DNA of 64,000 bases, from positions 184,178 through 248,177 of the forward strand of contig NZ_AWNK01000006.1 in the NCBI RefSeq assembly GCF_000469585.1, written 5' to 3'. Numbering within the stretch: the stretch's first letter is position 1; every line of letters begins with the position of its first letter. Below, in pieces: positions 47,468 to 55,195 of this stretch. The notes under the pieces are model-generated. The model did not search any database and was not told where the DNA came from. It saw only the letters and a list, made by a program, of their open reading frames with translations. The position numbers and the translations under genes are program-made. The DNA is from Chrysiogenes arsenatis DSM 11915 (GTDB lineage Bacteria; Chrysiogenota; Chrysiogenetes; Chrysiogenales; Chrysiogenaceae).

Positions 47468-47910
47468 GATTTGGCTCCTTGTATGCCACTTTAGAAAATT
47501 GGCAATTGAATAAAGATACCGAATATGCAAAGCGCACAAACGTACATCCAGCGAACATGCGTTACATAGCTGCGGAATATAATGCATTGATACTGACGAC
47601 GCAAAGTAATTGTGAAAAAATATAGCGGTTGCGCTGCAAGTGACTCCGTTCGCCTACTCTTCACCTGACAAGATACTACATGGTAACATTGAGATACCAC
47701 ATCATCTCTGGCTCGCCATCACTCACGATATCCGTTGACCTGATAATACAAGCAAGAGATAAGAACCCATTTCAAGCGCAATAGTTTTGCCACTGTACAA
47801 CATCACTATTTACATTATAATCTGTTGCAATAAAAGACTATAACCTTTCACTACACTCATTCATCTTCTCTTCACGAACCCGTGTATACATGATAAAAGC
47901 AAAAAATAAA
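47468..47910. other. Non-coding region of about 440 nt
   Basis: Separates the Cache kinase (minus) from the merR gene (plus). AT-rich with no credible gene, no tRNA and no clear hairpin. The kinase promoter must lie here, but no convincing sigma-70, sigma-54 or sigma-28 match was found. Confidence 0.4.
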
Positions 47911-47941
47911 TTGACTTTAACGTCAACGAATAGCATATAGA
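47911..47941 (+). promoter_or_regulatory. MerR-type promoter and operator upstream of merR
   Basis: The palindrome TTGACTTTAACGTCAA (47911-47926) includes the -35 TTGACT. TATAGA follows after a 19-nt spacer, the elongated spacing typical of MerR-family controlled promoters. The same palindrome type is at 61323-61340 before the thiolase operon. Autoregulation is likely. Confidence 0.7.
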
Positions 47942-47957
47942 GGGGAGTTGTTTTTCG

Positions 47958-47972
47958 CTATTCAACGAATAG
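47958..47972. repeat. Small palindrome in the merR leader
   Basis: CTATTC, AAC, GAATAG. Its right half repeats the TCAACGAATAG sequence found 39 nt earlier beside the operator. Confidence 0.4.
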
Positions 47973-48021
47973 TAAAAAGGATATAAGCAACCATATTCAT
48001 AATTTTGCTCGAGGTTGGCTC

Positions 48022-48450
48022 ATGAATAACACCCCAGAAAATCACGTTGATACGGATGAATTAACCCCCATTGGAGAACTTGCCAAACAACTGCGACTGA
48101 CCACGCGAACACTACGCTATTGGGAAGAAGTAGGAATTATTGAGTCTGCCGAACGCGACAATGGCACCATTCGCGGCTATACGCCGTATATGGTGCGGAG
48201 AATTCGACTCATAATGAAACTCAAAGAGTTGGGATTAACGATCAAGGAGATGCAGGATCTTTATCGCGTCTATGGAAACGCGAAAAGAACTGACAAGCTT
48301 ATTCCTGAGCTTATTAAAACCATTGATCAACATATTCGACTTGTTGACGCAAAAATGGCACGAATTGCCTCGCTGAGAGTCGACCTTGTCGAATATCGCG
48401 ACCGTTTATTTGAAAAATTCGCTCGGGTGAGCGAACAGCACACCGACTGA
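48022..48450 (+). CDS. MerR family transcriptional regulator
   Basis: A 142-residue dimeric regulator. The winged helix-turn-helix (residues 16-85) has IGELAKQLRLTTRTLRYWEEVGII and the GYTPYMVRRIRLI wing, followed by a long dimerisation helix. No cysteine-based metal site is present, so it is more like the acyl-CoA-sensing LiuR group than metal sensors. GAGG precedes the ATG. It stands at the far end of the catabolic cluster, and both its own promoter and that of the thiolase operon carry the same operator. I infer that it controls short-chain or branched-chain acid oxidation. Confidence 0.85.
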   Translation: MNNTPENHVDTDELTPIGELAKQLRLTTRTLRYWEEVGIIESAERDNGTIRGYTPYMVRRIRLIMKLKELGLTIKEMQDLYRVYGNAKRTDKLIPELIKTIDQHIRLVDAKMARIASLRVDLVEYRDRLFEKFARVSEQHTD

Positions 48451-48480
48451 CCTCTTTTGAACGCTGATGCGCAACACTCC

Positions 48481-48918
48481 TCAAGAGGCCGCCGTATCTT
48501 CCTCCATAGCTTCCAATATCACTTTCAGTTGACCGATAAGTTCAGGGCTAAGTTGTTTACCGATGTAGGAATTTATCTCTTGCTGTTGCAATGGTGCAAG
48601 CTTGCGAAGGTGTCGGCTCCCTTCGCGAGTAAGCCGAACAACTATTTCTCGCTTGCTTATCGGGGATGGCGACCGATCTACCCACCCTTTTTGGGATAAT
48701 TTTTCCACCAAACGGCTGGCATTGCCTGGTGTCACGTCTATCATACGCGATATTTCTTTCAGATTAAGCCCTTGCGGATGATCGCTTATTGTGTGGAGAA
48801 TTCTCATTTGCGCCGGACCAACATCAAACGTTTTTAGCAGCTTTTCGTCAATGGCGCGCAAATCGCGCAACACCAGTCCCATACTCCAATACAGATCAAG
48901 CGGGGTGGAAATTTTCAC
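48481..48918 (-). CDS. MarR family transcriptional regulator
   Basis: A 145-residue winged-helix protein: ILHTISDHPQGLNLKEISRM, recognition helix VTPGNASRLVEKLSQKGWV, the wing SPSPISKREIVVRLT, and a C-terminal dimer helix. Start GTG at 48918 has GAGG 6 nt before it; a GTG four codons upstream is less likely. It lies behind the terminator of the CoA-transferase operon and converges with merR. It may sense an aromatic or acyl compound, but its target is not visible. Confidence 0.85.
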   Translation of the reverse strand: MKISTPLDLYWSMGLVLRDLRAIDEKLLKTFDVGPAQMRILHTISDHPQGLNLKEISRMIDVTPGNASRLVEKLSQKGWVDRSPSPISKREIVVRLTREGSRHLRKLAPLQQQEINSYIGKQLSPELIGQLKVILEAMEEDTAAS

Positions 48919-48947
48919 AGTGCACCTCACATCGTTTTCGAATCAAT

Positions 48948-48993
48948 GAAAAACGTGGACATGACATCCTTCGCAATGAGTCATCATGTCCAC
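48948..48993 (-). terminator. Intrinsic terminator of the catabolic operon
   Basis: On the minus strand GTGGACATGA and TCATGTCCAC form a perfect 10-bp stem with a 19-nt loop, then GTTTTTC. It lies 50 nt after the CoA-transferase beta stop. Confidence 0.8.
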
Positions 48994-49042
48994 CGGAATA
49001 CAAGTAAAAAACACCCGAAGAAAGAACAGCTTCTGGCGGTTG

Positions 49043-49864
49043 TTAGCGCTTTGTTTTTGGAATAAATATTTCGTCAGGATCAAGGACGTCATGAATCAAA
49101 TGAAGCTCTTCACGCGTTGGTGGTGCCGTCAGCCCATTGACCCGAGAAATATCAAGTGGGAAATTACACAACTCCTGAATTTCCTCTGGTGTCATTCCTG
49201 GATGGCACGTATCAAGGTATATTTTCCCCGTTTCCTCATCAAAACGAAACACACCAGCGGTACTGATAATCGCAGAAGGGCCACCACGGTAGGCAGTACC
49301 ATATAATTCCCGGCGGTGAACGAATTCACCTCCAGGCCATTTCTTCACTCGCCAGCCCGGGCTTGTGATGTAGCTTACATTCTTCGTGAACCTCCGCTTT
49401 TCGTGCACCATAATAAATACGGTGCGCTTGGCGAACGAATTGATATCGGGATTTCCGCCGCTGCCAGTGAGTCGCAATTCAGGTGCTAAGTAATCGCCAA
49501 TAACCGTGGTATTGACGTTACCGTACTCATCCACTTCGGCTCCCCCCAAAAAACCAAGATCAACGTATCCACGCTGCGCAATACTAAAGGCATCGTAGAG
49601 CCCTGACGAGCGCGAAGCGCCCATTTCACAGCGGGCATCACCAACCGATGTGGGAATTTCCGGTGGACGTCCATCGAGTGTTCCTGCTTCAAAAATGAGT
49701 TTCAGATTTGGGGCGTGCGTTTTTTGCGCCAACATAATGGCAACCATCGGCAATCCGGTGCCAGCAAATACTATTTCATTATCTTGCACCTCGCGCGAGG
49801 CCGCGCAACAAAGTAGATCGGCCAATCCGTACTCTTCTGGCTTTGCGTAATCGTGAGTATTCAT
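49043..49864 (-). CDS. CoA-transferase subunit B (glutaconate CoA-transferase type)
   Basis: A 273-residue subunit of the class I CoA-transferase family (GctB/CatJ-like), with the catalytic glutamate in LIFEAGTLDGRP and the GGAEVDEYGNVNTT segment. With subunit A it moves CoA between acyl-CoA and a free acid. The start at 49864 has AAGGGGG before it and lies 1 nt after the subunit A stop. It is the last gene of the catabolic operon. Real substrates may be acetate, butyrate or isobutyrate; the glutaconate name is by family only. Confidence 0.88.
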   Translation of the reverse strand: MNTHDYAKPEEYGLADLLCCAASREVQDNEIVFAGTGLPMVAIMLAQKTHAPNLKLIFEAGTLDGRPPEIPTSVGDARCEMGASRSSGLYDAFSIAQRGYVDLGFLGGAEVDEYGNVNTTVIGDYLAPELRLTGSGGNPDINSFAKRTVFIMVHEKRRFTKNVSYITSPGWRVKKWPGGEFVHRRELYGTAYRGGPSAIISTAGVFRFDEETGKIYLDTCHPGMTPEEIQELCNFPLDISRVNGLTAPPTREELHLIHDVLDPDEIFIPKTKR

Positions 49865-49865
49865 A

Positions 49866-50828
49866 TCACGCCCCCTTCTTAGGCCGAACACTGTAGTTCA
49901 GCGCGGTATTCGCTTTTAACCCTAACATGCGCGACCAACCAAGTTTCTCGAGATAACTCATGTGGTCGTGCCCAAAAATCCACTCATCGGCAAACGCATC
50001 AAATCCTTCTTGTGTCCGCGTTTTTCCATAAAAATCTTTAAGAAAAGCGCCATCAACATCGTAACGCCCAAACATCCCTGTAGGATGAGCCCCAAACGGG
50101 CACTCCAGAATGTGATTTACTTCAAAGGTTGCTATCGTATTCTGATCGGCATTCCGACGCAGGTATTCTTCCGGGACAATTTCTTCGGCCATAACAATCG
50201 TAATATCGGCCGCACGTGCCGCTTCCGGGTCAGAGTAATACTGACCATTCACCCGTACCGTCCCCTCTTCGCCAACCTGTTGTACGCAGAGAATCGCAAT
50301 ATCGATTTTGGGAGCCGGCACAAGAACTTGCGACCCGGCACCAAAAAAGGGGTCTTCAACGAATTTATATTTATGTTTTGCAATCCGCTTACCGTCCCGC
50401 AATCCAGCCTTGCCAAGCATATCGTATTCAGGGTTATGGATATCGGTTCCCAGCGAGGTCTGCGTCACGCCATACGGCGCTCCTGAAGCGGCGGCGGCCA
50501 TGCGGAACATCATTTCGGCATGGCTATAGTCCTCAACGATTATCTCTTTCCGCCCAACTCTGCGCGACAGATTCGCACCATACTTTCCATACAACTCATG
50601 CCCAACCCAGCAAGACTCCCAAATATCAACACACCCCGCACCAACCAAAAACTCGGTGTGCGGGCCGCCATTCACCTCGATTAAGTGCAAATGCCGTCTG
50701 TGCTGACGAATGAGTTCAAAAACAATCGCCATGGGACGACGCCAGATGGTAAACCCGGAAAAAGTTAGACTACTGCCATCCTGAATAATCTCTGCTGCTT
50801 GTTGTATGGTAATCCGTTTGCTGTTCAT
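49866..50828 (-). CDS. CoA-transferase subunit A (glutaconate CoA-transferase type)
   Basis: A 320-residue subunit with the opening TIQQAAEIIQDGSSLTFSGF and the later PAPKIDIAILCVQQVGEEGTV segment seen in GctA-like proteins. It carries much of the CoA site, while the catalytic Glu is in subunit B. It follows the acyl-CoA dehydrogenase by 15 nt. A transferase, not an ATP-using ligase, thus seems to activate the acid entering this pathway, which saves energy in an anaerobe. Confidence 0.88.
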   Translation of the reverse strand: MNSKRITIQQAAEIIQDGSSLTFSGFTIWRRPMAIVFELIRQHRRHLHLIEVNGGPHTEFLVGAGCVDIWESCWVGHELYGKYGANLSRRVGRKEIIVEDYSHAEMMFRMAAAASGAPYGVTQTSLGTDIHNPEYDMLGKAGLRDGKRIAKHKYKFVEDPFFGAGSQVLVPAPKIDIAILCVQQVGEEGTVRVNGQYYSDPEAARAADITIVMAEEIVPEEYLRRNADQNTIATFEVNHILECPFGAHPTGMFGRYDVDGAFLKDFYGKTRTQEGFDAFADEWIFGHDHMSYLEKLGWSRMLGLKANTALNYSVRPKKGA

Positions 50829-50843
50829 ACGTATGCCCCCTTA

Positions 50844-52001
50844 TTACGCAAAATTCTTCAGAATTTCGCGTGCAATAATCAGCCGTTGAATTTCGTTTGT
50901 CCCCTCATATATCGTCGTGATTCGAGCATCACGCGCATATCGCTCAACAGGAAAATCTTGCGTATATCCATATCCGCCAAGCATTTGTATCGACTTATAG
51001 CACGCCTTATTGGCCGCTTCGGTCGCAAACATTTTTGCCATCGAAGCTTCTTTCGCAAATGAACGGCCAGTTTCTTTGCGGAATGCGGCCTGCATTAACA
51101 GCAAACGTGCCGCCTCAAGCTCAGTGTATCCGTCCGCAATCATCCACTGTACGGCTTGGAATCCGGTAATTTTCTGCCCAAATTGGCTACGATCAGCCGC
51201 GTACCGCGTTGCGGCATCCATTGCCGCGAGACCAATCCCAAGACCTAATGAACCAATACCGATGCGACCACCGGCTAACTCGGCAACGGCAACCCGGAAT
51301 CCATCGTTTGGCTTTCCCATAATGGCGCTTTTCGGAATGCGACAATCAGAAAAAATGACTTCATTGGTGGCCGATGCGTGTTGCCCCATTTTCTTTTCTT
51401 CTTTGCCAACAATAAGACCTGGTGTCCCTGCTTCGACCAAAAAACAACTGATCCCTTTTCCTTTTGCCGCAGCTTTATCGGTTACCGCCCATACAACAAA
51501 CACGCCCGCATACGGAGCGCTCGTAATAAATATCTTTGATCCATTCAGCACCCATGAATCGCCATCATCGAACGCGGTTGAAGTCATCCCCGCGGGGTCA
51601 GATCCCGCCCCGGTTTCGGTAAGCGCAAAACTTCCTGCTGCAAATTCACCAGAACATATTTTGGGAATATAGGCTTGCTTTTGCTCAGCCGAGCCTATGG
51701 CCTGAATAACTTCGGCCACCATGTTATTGACCGAAACGGTAACTGCCGTCGAAGCACAGGCTCGTGCAATTTCGGTCATAGCAACACTAAATGAAATAAC
51801 TCCTGCTTCCGATCCACCATACTCAGACGAAACATTCAGCCCCATAAAGCCAAGTTCCGCTAGCTTATTGAGATTAGCCAGCATCGGACTTCGATCATCA
51901 CTTTGATCAAGCTTGGCTGCTATCGGCTCAAGCTCGGCTTTGGCAAAATCACGTGCCGTACTTTGAATCAGTTTTTGCTCTTCGCTTAACTCCAGATACA
52001 T
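50844..52001 (-). CDS. Acyl-CoA dehydrogenase (short-chain type) 1
   Basis: A 385-residue FAD enzyme of the butyryl/isobutyryl-CoA dehydrogenase group. FAD/substrate motif FALTETGAGSDPAGM, the later FGQKITGFQAVQWMIADGYT, and the catalytic glutamate in TIYEGTNEIQRLII. Electrons go to EtfAB, encoded in the same operon. The other dehydrogenase (57236) differs clearly, so the two probably take different chain types, e.g. straight and branched. Confidence 0.93.
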   Translation of the reverse strand: MYLELSEEQKLIQSTARDFAKAELEPIAAKLDQSDDRSPMLANLNKLAELGFMGLNVSSEYGGSEAGVISFSVAMTEIARACASTAVTVSVNNMVAEVIQAIGSAEQKQAYIPKICSGEFAAGSFALTETGAGSDPAGMTSTAFDDGDSWVLNGSKIFITSAPYAGVFVVWAVTDKAAAKGKGISCFLVEAGTPGLIVGKEEKKMGQHASATNEVIFSDCRIPKSAIMGKPNDGFRVAVAELAGGRIGIGSLGLGIGLAAMDAATRYAADRSQFGQKITGFQAVQWMIADGYTELEAARLLLMQAAFRKETGRSFAKEASMAKMFATEAANKACYKSIQMLGGYGYTQDFPVERYARDARITTIYEGTNEIQRLIIAREILKNFA

Positions 52002-52047
52002 AGGGATCTCCTCATGGTACTGATGTTCGGGTTATGGTTGTCGTCAG

Positions 52048-52917
52048 TCAACGCCACTCTTTCACTATTTCAATCGGCACATCGTGTTCATGTGCCCACT
52101 CCTGCCAGAAAAGCGAACTCTCTGTCGCAAATATTGCCCGATAGCTCTCAGCACCGCTCAAGGAAAACGCGCCCTCAAGGCGCTCTTTAAAGTGTGGTTC
52201 AAGAGCGGCTACCGCAATCCAACCATCCTGTGTCTGGTACAGGTTATACTCAGGAATAGCTCCACCGAGACCACCATTCGGCAAGGTACTTCCGTACTTC
52301 AAAGGATCGACAAAGGGTAAAGCACATTCAACAAGCGACACTTGGCGATACGCTCCGGTACCGCTTTTTTCGCGTTGGAAAAGCAATCCAAGTACCGTCG
52401 TAACCACCTCGGCCGCACCGGAAATATCGGTCAGCAAACTCACTGGCATGTGTGGCGGAAATATCAAACCGAGCGCGGCCTGATAGGTGAGATCGTGACC
52501 CGCCACATGATCATTGGGCGCGGGGTAGCCTACGATAGAAACAACACAAAGGCGCGGATAACGGGCGCGTAACGATTCCCAGTCAAGTCCCAGCCGTTGC
52601 AGCGCTGCCGGGCGCGAAGCGGTAAGCAGCACATCGGCATTGCGTAGCAACGCATCGAGATCTGATTTCCCCGCCTCGCTTTTTAGATCAGCAGTAACAA
52701 CCGTTTGCCCTGCTGCCATGTGCTGATACCAGTAGGGACAGTAGTGCTGCATCGGATCACCCGTTGGAGGCTCAACCTTAGTGACATGCGCTCCCATGTT
52801 GGCAAGTTTTTCCGCAGCGGCAGGTCCCGGCAAATTAAGCGAAACATTCACCACCTTGCACCCGTGAAGTATCGTATGGAAATTCGCATCACTCTCTGAG
52901 AGTCGCGTATGTGTCAT
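52048..52917 (-). CDS. CaiB/BaiF family III CoA-transferase or acyl-CoA racemase-like protein
   Basis: A 289-residue family III protein: KVVNVSLNLPGPAAAEKLAN at the start, KVEPPTGDPM, DLKSEAGKSDL, and the catalytic aspartate in GHDLTYQAALG. Most relatives have about 380-430 residues; this one is short at the C-terminus, as in some alpha-methylacyl-CoA racemases. Racemisation of 2-methyl branched acyl-CoA would suit a branched-acid pathway, but CoA transfer is equally possible. Confidence 0.75.
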   Translation of the reverse strand: MTHTRLSESDANFHTILHGCKVVNVSLNLPGPAAAEKLANMGAHVTKVEPPTGDPMQHYCPYWYQHMAAGQTVVTADLKSEAGKSDLDALLRNADVLLTASRPAALQRLGLDWESLRARYPRLCVVSIVGYPAPNDHVAGHDLTYQAALGLIFPPHMPVSLLTDISGAAEVVTTVLGLLFQREKSGTGAYRQVSLVECALPFVDPLKYGSTLPNGGLGGAIPEYNLYQTQDGWIAVAALEPHFKERLEGAFSLSGAESYRAIFATESSLFWQEWAHEHDVPIEIVKEWR

Positions 52918-52945
52918 TGATTCGCCTCCATTGCGTTATGTACTG

Positions 52946-53473
52946 CTATTTTTCAATGCCGACACGGGCATCGACGCCCACTTGATAGTAATGTTTGATT
53001 TCTCTCATCTCCGTGACCAAGTCAGCTTTTTCTATAACTTTTTCGTCAGCATACCGTCCCGTTAAAACAAGTTCTGTGCAGGGCGGTTTTTTCGCAATCA
53101 GGTCGACAACATCGTCCACCGGAATCAACCCAAACCAGACGGCACAATTTATTTCATCGAGTATGACAACATCGTATCCTTCAAGAAATATGGCATGTTG
53201 AGCGGTTTTGAAAGCCTGTTGAGCGATAGTAATATCTTCCGTCTCAAGGTTTCCTTTCGTAATCCAAACGTCTCTTCCAGTTTGATGAACCGTAAGCAAT
53301 GGCGCAAATCTGTCCGCCGCAAAGTGCTCCCCGTAGGCTCCACCACCTTTGAGAAATTGCACCACACAGACACGCAGTCCGCGACCGACCGAGCGCAGAG
53401 CAAGACCAAAAGCCGCTGTTGTCTTCCCTTTGCCATTGCCGGTGTACACTTGCGTATATCCTTGCCGAAGCAT
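52946..53473 (-). CDS. cobO: Cob(I)alamin / corrinoid adenosyltransferase (CobO/CobA type)
   Basis: A 175-residue enzyme making the cobalt-adenosyl bond from ATP. The P-loop GNGKGKTTAAFG is at residues 12-23; VVILDEINCAV and VLTGRYADEKVIEKADLVTEM are family signatures. The start overlaps the etfA stop by 1 nt (TAATG). Its place inside a catabolic operon, apart from other B12 genes, is explained by the adenosylcobalamin-dependent mutase at 63202. Confidence 0.92.
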   Translation of the reverse strand: MLRQGYTQVYTGNGKGKTTAAFGLALRSVGRGLRVCVVQFLKGGGAYGEHFAADRFAPLLTVHQTGRDVWITKGNLETEDITIAQQAFKTAQHAIFLEGYDVVILDEINCAVWFGLIPVDDVVDLIAKKPPCTELVLTGRYADEKVIEKADLVTEMREIKHYYQVGVDARVGIEK

Positions 53474-54390
53474 TATGACGAAACTTTCGCTGTCAGCGCG
53501 GGGACAAATTGCATCACATCGGCAACGACCAACACGTCCGCAACCTCACCAATTGGCGCGTCGCGATCTTTATTGATCGCCACGATGAAATCAGATTTTT
53601 TCATCCCTGCCAGATGCTGAATGGCACCACTAACGCCACACGCGATATAGAGTTTAGGGCTTACCGTTTGCCCCGTAGTACCGACTTGGTGGTCATGCGG
53701 AACCCAGCCCGCATCAACGACGGGACGACTTGCGCCTAACTCCCCTTTCAGGGCTTTGGCAAGGTCGGCAATTATCGCCACATTATCTTTCTTACCAATG
53801 CCGCGACCTGCGGTGACAATAACTTCCGCACGCGACAAATCTACCCCTTTCGCTTCAGCTGCTTCGTACCCCACAAAAGTGAATGTCCCTTTTGATTCCG
53901 TCGCAACTTCAAGTGAAACAACCTTGGCGTCTTCGCTGGCTTTATGCGCCGTAAAAGCACCAGGTTGCAACGTTAACACCACTTGGGACTTCGCACTGCT
54001 CACCTTCCTTCGCATTTTTGCATTGCAGCAGGGAACCTCGTACTCGCTGCCGTCAACACCGATAACTTCGGAAATTTGTGCCACACCAAGTGCCGCCGCC
54101 ACACGCGGAGCCAAATCCCATCCATACGACGAGTGCAAGAACACGATCAGGTCGGGGTTTTCTTCGGCCGCTGCTTGCAGAACAAGTCGCGTATGCAGCT
54201 CTGGGTTGTACTCATGATAGACGTTAACGTCGGCCAGATAGAGCGTTCCCGACAGTGCGACACCCTGCCCGCGACGTCCCACCAGCACCATTGAAACGTC
54301 AGCGCCAAGATGCTTTGCAAAGCCAAGTAGTTCGTACGTGCTTTCTAATAATGTATTTTCGCGATATTCACCGACTGCCAATACTTTCAT
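53473..54390 (-). CDS. etfA: Electron transfer flavoprotein, alpha subunit
   Basis: A 305-residue subunit. The C-terminal FAD-binding half has VTAGRGIGKKDN, VVDAGWVPHDHQVGTTGQTVSPKLYIACGVSGAIQHLAG and VAINKDRDAPIGEVADVLVV. With EtfB it collects electrons from the acyl-CoA dehydrogenases. It is 9 nt after etfB. Confidence 0.96.
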   Translation of the reverse strand: MKVLAVGEYRENTLLESTYELLGFAKHLGADVSMVLVGRRGQGVALSGTLYLADVNVYHEYNPELHTRLVLQAAAEENPDLIVFLHSSYGWDLAPRVAAALGVAQISEVIGVDGSEYEVPCCNAKMRRKVSSAKSQVVLTLQPGAFTAHKASEDAKVVSLEVATESKGTFTFVGYEAAEAKGVDLSRAEVIVTAGRGIGKKDNVAIIADLAKALKGELGASRPVVDAGWVPHDHQVGTTGQTVSPKLYIACGVSGAIQHLAGMKKSDFIVAINKDRDAPIGEVADVLVVADVMQFVPALTAKVSS

Positions 54391-54399
54391 GGGAACCTC

Positions 54400-55176
54400 C
54401 TAGCGCAACACTGATGTTTTTTCTTTAAGTAGTGACACAACACGATCGACCATGGTTGCCACATCACCTTCCAGCACAAGGCCACCCGATTTTTTCTCTG
54501 GTGGATACACTTTTCTGGTGAGTGCCAGCGGTTCAATACACGTAAGTTCAGCAACCGGAATTTCACGAATTTCCTTCTTTTTGGCCTTCATAATGTTCGG
54601 CAATGTTGGGTAGCGCGGCGAATTCAACCCCAACTGGCATGTGAAGACTGCCGGAAGCGAGAGCGTAACGACACCTTTTGTCCCACCTTCTAGCTCACGC
54701 TTAACCTCTACATTGTCACCAACAAGGGAGAAATCTACGATGGTCGTGGCGCAGGAATACCCAAGTGCGCTGGCAAGGAGTACGCCCACTTGCGCCGAGC
54801 CGCGGTCTTGTGATTGCATGCCGGTAAAAATCAGTTTAAAGTCTTTGTCTTTGCAGAATTGAGCAATAGTTGCGGCTATTTGCGCGGGATCTTTCGTGTG
54901 TACCGCCGCATCAAGAATGTGCACCGCCTTATCGCATCCCATCGCAAGAGCTTTCTTCAGTGCCTCCACCACACGAGCCGGCCCTACGGAAAGAACCGTC
55001 AGTTCAGCTTCCGCGCCAAGTTTTTCCCGAACTTGTACCGCTTGCTCAACCGCGTATTCGTCATACTCGTTCATTCTGAATGCTAAATCACTTTCATCAA
55101 ACCATGTACCGTCAGCGTTCACACGAAAGCGCGACTCAAGGTCAGGCACCTGTTTCATACAAACCAGAATTTTCAT
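54400..55176 (-). CDS. etfB: Electron transfer flavoprotein, beta subunit
   Basis: A 258-residue subunit beginning MKILVCMKQVPDLESRFRV, with the adenine nucleotide-binding region LIFTGMQSQDRGSAQVG and the dehydrogenase recognition segment LPAVFTCQLGLNSPRYPTLP. AGGAGG 5 nt before the ATG at 55176 decides the start. Whether this Etf is plain or bifurcating cannot be told here; no partner beyond the Fe-S oxidoreductase upstream is seen. Confidence 0.96.
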   Translation of the reverse strand: MKILVCMKQVPDLESRFRVNADGTWFDESDLAFRMNEYDEYAVEQAVQVREKLGAEAELTVLSVGPARVVEALKKALAMGCDKAVHILDAAVHTKDPAQIAATIAQFCKDKDFKLIFTGMQSQDRGSAQVGVLLASALGYSCATTIVDFSLVGDNVEVKRELEGGTKGVVTLSLPAVFTCQLGLNSPRYPTLPNIMKAKKKEIREIPVAELTCIEPLALTRKVYPPEKKSGGLVLEGDVATMVDRVVSLLKEKTSVLR

Positions 55177-55195
55177 TGTTTCCTCCTGAGATGAG